A DNA stretch of 34,041 bases from an uncultured Pelagibacteraceae bacterium (lineage in GTDB: Bacteria > Pseudomonadota > Alphaproteobacteria > Pelagibacterales > Pelagibacteraceae). The stretch is taken from NCBI GenBank assembly GCA_902578175.1, contig CACHBY010000007.1, positions 1-34,041 on the forward strand. Direction: 5' to 3'. The position numbers and the translations under genes were made by a program. Positions 17,168 to 24,946 of the stretch are shown piece after piece (position 1 is the first letter of the stretch; the number at the start of each line of letters is the position of its first letter). The notes under the pieces were generated by a model. It worked only from the letters and a program-made list of their open reading frames with translations. It did no database searches and was not told the DNA's origin.

Positions 17168-17235
17168 TAAATTCGTCAATACACCTACAACGAAATTTGT
17201 CAAACAATTATTTATTACGAAGCAATTTTTTTTGC

Positions 17236-17586
17236 CTAGTAGATGGTGGCCCCAAAAACTTTAATTGTATTGTCCTCAATACCTAAAACTAACCTACCTA
17301 AAAATTCTCCTGGAATTTCTTTATTGGTTTGTTTTATAAGAACAGTTATATGCTCACCTCTTCTAAGACATCCAAAAGGTTCAAAAGTTTCTTTAAGATT
17401 AGTAATTAGCTTGTTATTAGCCCACTGCTTGCCAAGCTCCACCTCATTAGCACCAAAAAGCATTTGGGTTGAGAAATCTCTTGTAAACCCACCATAATCT
17501 TTGAGATTAGATGATTTAACCAAATTATCCCAAATGGGTTTGGCTAATTCATATATTTCATCATCTGTTTTAGATAAAATATCCAT
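17236..17586 (-). CDS. Uncharacterised 116-aa protein following aprA
   Basis: I do not recognise a family. The protein is soluble, with no signal peptide or membrane helix. It has an N-terminal helical, acidic part (DDEIYELAKPIWDNLVKSS, 8-26) containing conserved-looking aromatic residues, and a C-terminal beta-rich part (RRGEHITVLIKQ, then FLGRLVLGIEDNTIKVFGATIY). The overall impression is an alpha+beta cone fold of NTF2/SnoaL style, but this is a guess. It starts 21 bp after aprA on the same strand, so it is probably co-transcribed with the APS reductase genes and may assist sulfite oxidation or APS handling (inference). Confidence 0.72.
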   Translation of the reverse strand: MDILSKTDDEIYELAKPIWDNLVKSSNLKDYGGFTRDFSTQMLFGANEVELGKQWANNKLITNLKETFEPFGCLRRGEHITVLIKQTNKEIPGEFLGRLVLGIEDNTIKVFGATIY

Positions 17587-17607
17587 GTGATTTAATTAAA
17601 TTATCTA

Positions 17608-19467
17608 CTACGAAGCTTTTTTCTTCTCGTTCTCATCCACTATGTGGTAGACAGGAACTTTCTCCATACTAAATTTGCCAGTTTTTGGATCTCTTCTAGA
17701 AACTGTTAAGCAATGCCAATTATCATCATCAAGTTTCATATGATCACCCCTGTAATAGTATCCTGGCCATCTAGTTTCTTCTCTAAACATAGTGTGCTCT
17801 GTTACACATTGAGAAGTTAGAGCTCTATGTTTCAGTTCCCACGCTCTCATGAGCTGGTGATAATCCTCGGCACCTACGTTTTCAAGATCTTCCTCAAGCC
17901 AAGCTAGCAACTCTAATCCTCTTTTTAACATATTAGCATTAGTCATATAATTTGTGGCTATTCCACCTACATATTCATCCATTATTCTTTGTAAACGCTG
18001 TAAGCCTTGAATAGGCGAAATATAGCTTGGAGATACAGTTCCTCCAGTAATCTCATTTTGAGCAACTGTGTAATTTTCTAAAGGTTTATAAACTTTAACT
18101 TTAAAATCTTCGCATTGTTTGTCTGATACCTTTAAGCCCTCAGCTTTTTTGTCTTCAATGTATTTTACAGCTGCTTTTGCTGCTAATCTACCTTCGGTAA
18201 ATGAGCCTGAAGAAAATTTGTGAGCACTTCCACCTACAGTATCACCTGCTCCAAATAGTCCGTCAATTGTTAGCATTCTGTTATAACCCCAGAAGTACTC
18301 TGGTGGAGACAGGTCCTCTGGTCCACTTACCCAGGCTCCAGAACAAGTAGCATGAGAACCCATTACGTATGGTTCTGACGTTGTTAGTTCAGGGTTTGTA
18401 TATTTTGGATCAATATTTTGAGACGCCCAAACAACAGCTTGACCTACTGTCATTCCTAAAAAGTTTTCCCAGCCAACAGTTTCTAAATGTGGATCTTGAA
18501 AAGCTTCAGTAGTAACCATATGGATTGGTCCGCCACCTGCCATTGTTTCTTGAATAAATGCATGATTTCTCAAACAGGTTGGTGTTGGATGGTGATCTAT
18601 ATATTCTCCTACTAATTCCTTAGTCTGGTCGTACCATTTTTTCTCATAGTTTTCACCGTTTGCATTTTGTGTATATGTTTTTAAATGTAAGAAGTAAGCT
18701 CCAACAGGTCCATATCCATCTTTAAATCTACATAACACAATTCTATTTTCCATTTGAGTCATTTTAGCACCAGCTGCAATTGGTAATGCGTATGCTGAAC
18801 CATTACTCCAAGGAGCATACCAAGTTCTTCCCATACCTTCTCCAACAGCTCTAGGTTTAAATATGTGCGAAGCTCCTCCTGCTGCAACAATTACAGCCTT
18901 CGCTCTAAATACATGGAAATCGCCTGTTCTCATATTAAATCCAACAGCTCCACCCACTCTATTCTCTTGAGCCTCATCCATTAAAAGATGAGTAATCATA
19001 ATTCTATTATAAATTTTGTCTGCAGATTTTTTTGCTGCTTCTGCAACAATTGGTTTATAACTTTCACCGTGGATCATTATCTGCCATTTACCTTCTCTTA
19101 AATATCTTCCAGTCTCTTCATTTTTCATCATAGGAAGACCCCACTCATCAAACATATGAACAGTTGAGTCTACATGACGAGCCATGTCATACCCTAAATC
19201 TTCTCTAACCATTCCCATCAAATCATTTCTTGCATATCTGACGTGATCTTCAGGTTGATTTTCGCCCCACTGCATACCCATGTAACAGTTAATTGCGTAA
19301 AGACCTTGAGCTACTGCGCCACTTCTATCTATGTTTGCTTTTTCAACACAAACAATTTTCATATCTCTACCCCAGTGCCTTGCCTCAAAGGTTGCACCAG
19401 TACCAGCCATACCTCCACCAACAACTAATACATCGCAGTCTTCGTAATGAGTTTTGTGCTTAGCCAT
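17608..19467 (-). CDS. aprA: Adenylylsulfate (APS) reductase alpha subunit
   Basis: This 619-aa flavoprotein subunit interconverts APS and sulfite plus AMP at FAD. The N terminus carries the FAD motif VVGGGMAGTGATFEARHWG (GxGxxG around 17-22), and the chain has the length and fumarate-reductase-like layout of AprA. Segments such as GAGDTVGGSAHKFSSGSFTEGR and the C-terminal FREETRWPGYYYRGDH are typical of AprA. In a genome with sulfonate desulfonation genes and no visible dissimilatory sulfite reductase, the expected direction is sulfite oxidation to APS. The ATG overlaps the aprB stop by one base (TAATG). ATP sulfurylase, needed to finish to sulfate, is not in the window. Confidence 0.93.
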   Translation of the reverse strand: MAKHKTHYEDCDVLVVGGGMAGTGATFEARHWGRDMKIVCVEKANIDRSGAVAQGLYAINCYMGMQWGENQPEDHVRYARNDLMGMVREDLGYDMARHVDSTVHMFDEWGLPMMKNEETGRYLREGKWQIMIHGESYKPIVAEAAKKSADKIYNRIMITHLLMDEAQENRVGGAVGFNMRTGDFHVFRAKAVIVAAGGASHIFKPRAVGEGMGRTWYAPWSNGSAYALPIAAGAKMTQMENRIVLCRFKDGYGPVGAYFLHLKTYTQNANGENYEKKWYDQTKELVGEYIDHHPTPTCLRNHAFIQETMAGGGPIHMVTTEAFQDPHLETVGWENFLGMTVGQAVVWASQNIDPKYTNPELTTSEPYVMGSHATCSGAWVSGPEDLSPPEYFWGYNRMLTIDGLFGAGDTVGGSAHKFSSGSFTEGRLAAKAAVKYIEDKKAEGLKVSDKQCEDFKVKVYKPLENYTVAQNEITGGTVSPSYISPIQGLQRLQRIMDEYVGGIATNYMTNANMLKRGLELLAWLEEDLENVGAEDYHQLMRAWELKHRALTSQCVTEHTMFREETRWPGYYYRGDHMKLDDDNWHCLTVSRRDPKTGKFSMEKVPVYHIVDENEKKKAS

Positions 19468-19937
19468 TAGTAATAAACTCCTTTTTTAAAAGATTCTTTT
19501 GGAACTGCAGGAAGTTCACCATCTATATTTAGTCCTTCAGGTTCAGTGTATAATCTTTGTGAATTTAATTCTCCTTGTTTAATTTTTTCACCATCAGCAA
19601 GTTTAGGAATAAATTTTCCCCATGGTTTTGTTGTTATTGGTGAAACAAAGTCTTTTGTTGTTCCATTTCTAAATTTAATTTTCCAAGAAATAGTTCCTTT
19701 TTCTTCTTCACGTCTTACTCTAACGCTATGTCCCATTGGAGCAAAATCTGCATAACCTCTTACATCAATTGCATGATTTGGGCATGCTTTTACACATGAA
19801 TAACATTCCCAACAAAAATTTGGCTCTATATTTTTTGCACGTCTAATATTTTCATCAATGTGCATTATATCAGATGGACAAATATCTACGCAGTGACCAC
19901 ATCCATCACATCTAGTCATGTATACAAAAGTTGACAT
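19467..19937 (-). CDS. aprB: Adenylylsulfate (APS) reductase beta subunit (2x[4Fe-4S])
   Basis: This 156-aa ferredoxin-like subunit carries electrons between the AprA flavin and its membrane partner. Two CxxCxxCxxxCP motifs are intact: C10, C13, C16, C20 and C42, C45, C48, C52. The C-terminal tail (from about residue 75) matches the AprB extension that wraps AprA. A purine-rich AAGGAAAG lies about 10-17 nt upstream of the ATG. It follows aprM by 31 bp and overlaps the aprA start, so the three form one operon. Confidence 0.93.
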   Translation of the reverse strand: MSTFVYMTRCDGCGHCVDICPSDIMHIDENIRRAKNIEPNFCWECYSCVKACPNHAIDVRGYADFAPMGHSVRVRREEEKGTISWKIKFRNGTTKDFVSPITTKPWGKFIPKLADGEKIKQGELNSQRLYTEPEGLNIDGELPAVPKESFKKGVYY

Positions 19938-19968
19938 AATTTATTTTCTTTCCTTTTTTGTTATCATA

Positions 19969-20763
19969 TTAATAATGTTTTGGCTCTTCTCTTTTTATTC
20001 CTAGGCCAAATTGCTCAGGAGCATCCGCAGGAGGTGGTAAATTATCTCTAGAACCGTCTGCTTCAGCCAAATTTTTCTGTATTGCTGCTCCAGGCTTGTA
20101 GAACATGTGAGCAAATTTTGACCAGTAAACACCACCAAATAAAACTAAATTTGAAACTACAAACAATGCAAAAAATAAGAATGATAAACCTGCTTGACCA
20201 TTAAATTGAGTATAAGACCAAGCTAGTCCAAAAGTTGAACATGCTAATAATGCTAAAACAAACAAATCAGCTTTAATAATTCTATACCAAGGGTGTGCTT
20301 CAGCAGAAACATCTACTCTTAAAAAAAACCAAAACCAAAACCCACCAACACATGTAAGTATTGCGCCTACATGCCATAGCATTGACCACAATGTAGAAGA
20401 AGTTTTATCTGCGCCTGTATAACAAAACACTAACATTGCTGAAGCAATCCAAAAGATTATAGTTCCATACATACCAAGAACATGTGCCAATCTTCTTTTT
20501 CCAAAACCTAATTCTGATGTTGTCCCAATGTCATAGACAGTAGTCTTAGCAATAATTTTTGCTTTCTCAGCAGCTCCAACATCTCTTGTTGCCTGCAATT
20601 TTGCTTTTTTCGCATTGTTAAAAAAATAAGTTAAATTTTTGTGATGTATCATCTGAATAATTGTTCCAAAAGCAATTAAAAGTACCATTGCAATTATAAA
20701 ACCTTGCATGACCACAGTAGGAACTACTTCTGATAATAACGAAAATGGATTTGTTTCAAACAT
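19969..20763 (-). CDS. aprM: AprM-type membrane protein associated with APS reductase
   Basis: This 264-aa protein has about six membrane helices (first near residues 16-36, then around 91-110, 124-145, 164-182 and 190-210). Several histidines lie near helix ends (MIHHKN, RLAHVLG, MLWHVG, EAHPWY), as expected for a quinone- or haem-interacting anchor. In sulfur oxidisers and SAR11-type genomes such a gene precedes aprBA and is proposed to pass electrons from sulfite oxidation to the quinone pool. Its soluble C-terminal tail (from about 230) is hydrophilic. AAGGG lies just upstream of the ATG. It is the first gene of the apr operon. Confidence 0.84.
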   Translation of the reverse strand: MFETNPFSLLSEVVPTVVMQGFIIAMVLLIAFGTIIQMIHHKNLTYFFNNAKKAKLQATRDVGAAEKAKIIAKTTVYDIGTTSELGFGKRRLAHVLGMYGTIIFWIASAMLVFCYTGADKTSSTLWSMLWHVGAILTCVGGFWFWFFLRVDVSAEAHPWYRIIKADLFVLALLACSTFGLAWSYTQFNGQAGLSFLFFALFVVSNLVLFGGVYWSKFAHMFYKPGAAIQKNLAEADGSRDNLPPPADAPEQFGLGIKREEPKHY

Positions 20764-20801
20764 TTTACCCTTATGTATAATTTTTTAAATAATTTTAAAG
20801 T

Positions 20802-20845
20802 TTTCTAGTCTAGATAACTCATCATATCAACAAAAACTATTGATA
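20802..20845 (-). promoter_or_regulatory. Candidate apr operon promoter with two inverted repeats
   Basis: In the 112-bp gap upstream of aprM, the minus strand has TTGATA (plus 20825-20830), a 17-bp spacer, then TAGAAA (plus 20802-20807). A perfect palindrome TCTAG-T-CTAGA (20804-20814) overlaps the -10 box. A second inverted repeat, TATCAA-N9-TTGATA (20825-20845), contains the -35 box. Their placement is what repressor or activator operators would show, but no regulator is known for it. Confidence 0.33.
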
Positions 20846-20875
20846 AATTTGTCTTTAATAACAATTAAAAAATAT

Positions 20876-21271
20876 TTACTTTCTTTTGTAATGTTGTTTT
20901 TTTGGTATCACGGACCTAACACCACCTTGCGGATTCTCGACATCCCCTTCTCTTCTCGGGATTAAATGAATATGACAGTGCATTATTGATTGGCCTGCAG
21001 ATTTACCAGCATTTGTGCCAATATTAAAACCTTTAACACTAGAATCTTGTTTTAAAATTTTTTCTTTAGTTTTGAAAATTAAGTCATTACATGCATGAAT
21101 TTCTTCTTTAGTAAGATCAAAGTATGTTTCTACATGTCTTTTGGGAACTATAAGACTATGAAATTCTGAGACAGGATAGCTATCAATAGATGAATAAGCT
21201 AATAGGTTTTCAAACTGGAGCTCTTCTTTTCTGATTTTACAAAATATACAAGGGTTATTCGGATCTTTCAT
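20876..21271 (-). CDS. HIT-family nucleotide-binding hydrolase
   Basis: This 131-aa protein shows PCIFCKI at the N terminus (zinc-type Cys8 and Cys11), IVPKRHVETYFDL, and the histidine triad HCHIHLIP with H98, H100 and H102, where the middle His100 would act as nucleophile. HIT proteins split nucleotide phosphoramidates or dinucleotide polyphosphates such as Ap4A. It starts 2 bp after the pabC-like stop and is the last gene of the run that begins upstream with metC, separated from aprM by 112 bp. A role in removing adenylylated by-products such as AMP-NH2 is an inference from family biochemistry. Confidence 0.88.
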   Translation of the reverse strand: MKDPNNPCIFCKIRKEELQFENLLAYSSIDSYPVSEFHSLIVPKRHVETYFDLTKEEIHACNDLIFKTKEKILKQDSSVKGFNIGTNAGKSAGQSIMHCHIHLIPRREGDVENPQGGVRSVIPKKQHYKRK

Positions 21272-21273
21272 AT

Positions 21274-22017
21274 TCAGACAAGAGAGTTATATATTTTATT
21301 TAACTTTGTGAAGCAACTAGTCTTTCTTCTCTTCCATTTAAGATCATTTATTTTTGAAACTGATGTTACTCCTTTACCAGATCCAATAAGAATTATTTCA
21401 TCATAATCATCGATTGATTTAATTAAAATATCTTTAAAATTAATTTTTATTTTTTTACTAATAAATTTAAGTGTATTTCCAAAATAACAATTTTTTTTTG
21501 GTGAAAAGATCTTTCCATTTTTCACAAAAACTAAATTTGAGGTACCAGTTTCTAAAATTTTGTCATTTGAAACTAAAGCAATATCAAATTTAGAGGAGTC
21601 AACTTTGCTTAATTTTGCTAATATTTTTTTATAATAGAGATTTTTATAATTTGGCTCTACTCGTTTATATTTAAACAATAATAGATTAAAATTACTCTTT
21701 AGTTTTGGTCTTTTTCTAATTGAGACTGATATCAGTTTTTTATTTAACGCTATACGAAATAAATTATCAGGACCTTTGTATAGAGTGTTTTTGTTAATTA
21801 AATCTTTAATAATATTTTTTAAATTTTTTTTTCTTATTCCATATTTTATTGAAGATTTTATTAAGTTCTCTGTATGCGGTTTTAAAAGTATTAATTTAGG
21901 AGGTTTTCCAACCATTCGCATTGTGGTAAATACACCTCTAGATCCCCAAAGATCTTTGAAATTAACTTCTTTAAGGTTACTAAGCTGATAAGATTTTTTT
22001 AATAAGAGTGTTGCCAT
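21274..22017 (-). CDS. pabC: Class IV aminotransferase-like, probable aminodeoxychorismate lyase
   Basis: This 247-aa PLP-type fold IV protein is probably 4-amino-4-deoxychorismate lyase, releasing pyruvate to give p-aminobenzoate for folate. Visible matches are the RGVFTTMRM start region (27-35), the LYYKKILAKLSKVD stretch with the probable PLP lysine, and ILETGTSNLVFVKNGKIFSP (shown from about 150), typical of PabC/IlvE-type proteins. The assignment to pabC rests mainly on the adjacent amidotransferase and chorismate-enzyme genes. The first ATG lies 38 bp inside the pabA-like gene, a long overlap but with no better start nearby. Confidence 0.72.
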   Translation of the reverse strand: MATLLLKKSYQLSNLKEVNFKDLWGSRGVFTTMRMVGKPPKLILLKPHTENLIKSSIKYGIRKKNLKNIIKDLINKNTLYKGPDNLFRIALNKKLISVSIRKRPKLKSNFNLLLFKYKRVEPNYKNLYYKKILAKLSKVDSSKFDIALVSNDKILETGTSNLVFVKNGKIFSPKKNCYFGNTLKFISKKIKINFKDILIKSIDDYDEIILIGSGKGVTSVSKINDLKWKRRKTSCFTKLNKIYNSLV

Positions 22018-22537
22018 TTTCTGTTAAAAAAGATTCTGGATGAAATTGAAATCCATATATTTTATTTTCATTATCCTCAAGTCCCATTGGTATTTTTGTT
22101 TTACTACATCTCATAGTTATTTTAATTGAATTCGATTTAAATGGCTCCATTAATTTTAATGAATGATATCTACCAACTTTAAATTGTTGATTGTTTTTAA
22201 AGATTTTACTTTGATTATTTATTTTTATTTTGGATTGAAATCCATGATATATTCTTTTTTGCTGTATGATTTTACCTCCTTCATTATACAAAATCATTTG
22301 ATAACCAAGACAAATACCAATAATTTTTTTCTTTCCTTTATATTTTTTATAAATTTTTGATGTTATTGGATAATCTTTTGGTGATCCAGGTCCTGGTGAT
22401 AAAACGATCGCATCACTTTTATCAAGCGATTTATTATTTACTTCATAATAGTTTGCACAAATTACTTTATCAAATTTTGCAAATTGATGAACCACATTCC
22501 AAGTAAAAGAGTCTTGATGATCAATTATGTAAATCAT
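21980..22537 (-). CDS. pabA: Class I glutamine amidotransferase, PabA/TrpG type
   Basis: This 185-aa amidotransferase provides ammonia from glutamine to its chorismate-binding partner. The triad is complete: Cys76 in GICLGYQ, with His166 and Glu168 in FQFHPESF; LSPGPGSP (47-54) forms the oxyanion region. PabA and TrpG cannot be told apart by sequence alone and some bacteria use one protein for both. Adjacent pabC-like and chorismate-enzyme genes favour folate synthesis. The start overlaps the upstream gene by 4 bp (ATGA), indicating coupled translation. Confidence 0.83.
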   Translation of the reverse strand: MIYIIDHQDSFTWNVVHQFAKFDKVICANYYEVNNKSLDKSDAIVLSPGPGSPKDYPITSKIYKKYKGKKKIIGICLGYQMILYNEGGKIIQQKRIYHGFQSKIKINNQSKIFKNNQQFKVGRYHSLKLMEPFKSNSIKITMRCSKTKIPMGLEDNENKIYGFQFHPESFLTENGNTLIKKILSA

Positions 22538-23748
22538 TTAAATAACTCCAGTAGAGATTTTGCTTTAATATAATTTTCATTGAACTCTTTCTTTGGTGAG
22601 CTATCTAATACTAATCCAGATGCAGCAGATATCTCTGATTGATTTTTATAATTTAATATAGATCTAATAATAATATTAAACTTCATATCTTGATTAAATT
22701 TAATAAATCCAAAACTACCTGTAAAAATATTTCTACTTTCTTTTTCTTGATTATTTAAAAGTTCTAATGTTCTAATTTTAGGGCAACCAATTACTGATCC
22801 TCCCGGCATCATTGCTTTAATGATATCAATCAATTTTGTATTTTTATTTAATATTCCACCTATTGAAGTCACATAATGAAAAAGATGCTTGTATTCCTCA
22901 ACATATTTTTTTTTGAGTATTTTAACACTTCCTGGTTTACAAATTTTAGATAAATCACTTCTTTCCATATCAACTATCATGTTGTGTTCTTTGGTTTCTT
23001 TCTCATTATTTTTAAAATATTTAAGAGCTATATTTTTATTAGAAGAGTATTTTTTCTTAAATGTACCAGCAATTGGTTTTGTAATTATTTTGTTTTTTTT
23101 CTTATCTATCAATGTTTCTGGGGAGCAACTTACTATAGAATAATCCTTGTCTTTTATCATAAATGACTCTGGGGAAGCATTAACACGCATTAATTTCCAA
23201 AAAAAATTAATAGGATTAATTAAAGATTTATTTTTATATTTTGTACAAATTTTAATTTGATAAGTTTCACCTTGTCTTATTTTTTTTGAAAAAAATTCAA
23301 ATATTTTTTTATATTTTTCATAAGAAATATTAATCTTAAAGGGACTGAGTATTTGAGTTTTGCTGAATTGATAATTGAAAGTATGTTTTTTTATATTAGA
23401 TATAACTTTAATATCTTTTCTAATTTTAATTATCGTCTCAGGTTTATAAAAAACCCCTTTATAAAAATTTATCCTTTTTTTATTTTTTAAATTAATACCA
23501 ATTAAATTACATAAAATTTCGTAACCAAAAAAACCAAGATATAAATCTGTTTCTTTTTTGTATTTTTTATTCTCTAACGAGTTAAGAAAATTATGTATAT
23601 TTTTTTTTGTTAAAACAATTTTTTTTGAAAAATCAGTATAAATATTATACCCGTCATCTACTTTATAAATAATTAAAGGTTTATCTGATTGATACAGATC
23701 CTCTAGATAAGGGTTAAATTTAAACTTATGCTTGTTGAGTTCTTTCAA
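22534..23748 (-). CDS. pabB: Chorismate-utilising enzyme, PabB/TrpE family
   Basis: This 404-aa protein has the chorismate-binding core of component I enzymes: a QGETYQIKICTKY region, ASPESFMIKDKDYSIVSCSPE, and MPGGSVIGCPKIRTLELL. The motif that reads PIKGT in E. coli PabB, where the Lys acts as nucleophile, is PIAGT here, as in anthranilate synthase TrpE. Context with pabA- and pabC-like genes argues for aminodeoxychorismate synthase; the motif argues for TrpE-like chemistry, so the product is not settled. The protein is very Lys/Ile/Asn/Phe-rich and shorter than E. coli PabB (about 450). It overlaps the MFS gene by 23 bp upstream. Confidence 0.78.
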   Translation of the reverse strand: MKELNKHKFKFNPYLEDLYQSDKPLIIYKVDDGYNIYTDFSKKIVLTKKNIHNFLNSLENKKYKKETDLYLGFFGYEILCNLIGINLKNKKRINFYKGVFYKPETIIKIRKDIKVISNIKKHTFNYQFSKTQILSPFKINISYEKYKKIFEFFSKKIRQGETYQIKICTKYKNKSLINPINFFWKLMRVNASPESFMIKDKDYSIVSCSPETLIDKKKNKIITKPIAGTFKKKYSSNKNIALKYFKNNEKETKEHNMIVDMERSDLSKICKPGSVKILKKKYVEEYKHLFHYVTSIGGILNKNTKLIDIIKAMMPGGSVIGCPKIRTLELLNNQEKESRNIFTGSFGFIKFNQDMKFNIIIRSILNYKNQSEISAASGLVLDSSPKKEFNENYIKAKSLLELFK

Positions 23749-24946
23749 TTGATTTCTCTACTATAGGTAAATGTATCAGACCTGCAAAAATTGATAATGC
23801 GATAGATCCGTACCATGCATAATCAAAATTTCCATTTAACTCATAAAATACACCACCTAGATATGCTCCTAGGAAAGAACCAATTTGATGGCTTACAAAA
23901 ACTATTCCATATAACAGTCCAACATATTTTGTACCAAATATGTGTGCAACAATTCCATTTGTTGGAGGGACTGTGGATAACCATAAAAAACCAAAAGTAA
24001 CTCCAAAAACTACCGAGTTAAATATACTTGGTGGTAAGAAAATAAAATAAATTATAGAAACTCCTCTTAATAGATAAATAGCACTTAAAATTTTTTTCTT
24101 ACTATACCTTGTTGCTAAATAACCGCTGGTAATCGTACCAGCCATATTAAATACACCAATCAAAGCTAAAACCATTGCAGGCGTCCAGTCAGGCAAACCT
24201 TTGTCTGCCATATAAGTAGGAATGTGTGTTGCTACTAAAGCAATATGCCAACCACAAACAAAAAAACCTAAAGTAAGATAAATAAAACTTTTGTTTGCAA
24301 ATGCCTCTTTTAGAGCATCTCTTGCTGTTTGATTGTTGTCTTGATTAACTCCTAGAGGTATTTTTGGAGTACTAACAAACAAAGCTACCACTAATCCTAA
24401 TCCTAAAAGAAGTGAAAAATATAAAAGAGTATTTTCCCAGCCTGTTTCAACTAAGGAATATCTTACAAGTAAAGGTGATACAAAATATCCAAATGAACCT
24501 GCACATGTAACAATTCCTGTTGCAATAGTTCTATTAGATGCTGGAAAATGTTTGGCTACTACTGATACTGGGATACCTATTGCAGTGGAGCCTAAGCCTA
24601 TTCCAATCATCACTCCTATAGTTAAAGTAAAATAACCTCCAGTATTATAGCCAGAATAAAAAAGCAAAATCCCAACTAAATAAAAAACAAAGCCAATAAA
24701 TATTGCAACCGCTCCTCCATATTTATCAGTAATTACACCAAACAAAGGACTAAATACTCCCCAAAGTAACAACTGTAATCCCATAACAAAACCAAAATGA
24801 GAAATGGAAATATCTAAATCTGTATTAAAATCAAAATAAAATAAACCAAATGTCTGTCTTATTCCTAAGGAAATAATTACAACTATAGAAGCAGCAATTA
24901 AAGTGGTTAGTGCTTTTTTACTAATAACAAAATTTTCTGAACTCAT
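23726..24946 (-). CDS. Major facilitator superfamily transporter
   Basis: This 406-aa protein has twelve predicted membrane helices. It begins SSENFVISKKALTTLIAASI and contains GIRQTFGLF (28-36) and the loop 2-3 signature GVITDKYGG, the MFS motif A analogue. The style resembles the monocarboxylate/oxalate-formate antiporter group, but the substrate is not assignable. It lies between metC and pabB with overlaps of 4 bp and 23 bp, so it is co-transcribed with them. Whether it moves a sulfur amino acid precursor or a folate-related acid is unknown. Confidence 0.85.
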   Translation of the reverse strand: MSSENFVISKKALTTLIAASIVVIISLGIRQTFGLFYFDFNTDLDISISHFGFVMGLQLLLWGVFSPLFGVITDKYGGAVAIFIGFVFYLVGILLFYSGYNTGGYFTLTIGVMIGIGLGSTAIGIPVSVVAKHFPASNRTIATGIVTCAGSFGYFVSPLLVRYSLVETGWENTLLYFSLLLGLGLVVALFVSTPKIPLGVNQDNNQTARDALKEAFANKSFIYLTLGFFVCGWHIALVATHIPTYMADKGLPDWTPAMVLALIGVFNMAGTITSGYLATRYSKKKILSAIYLLRGVSIIYFIFLPPSIFNSVVFGVTFGFLWLSTVPPTNGIVAHIFGTKYVGLLYGIVFVSHQIGSFLGAYLGGVFYELNGNFDYAWYGSIALSIFAGLIHLPIVEKSIERTQQA

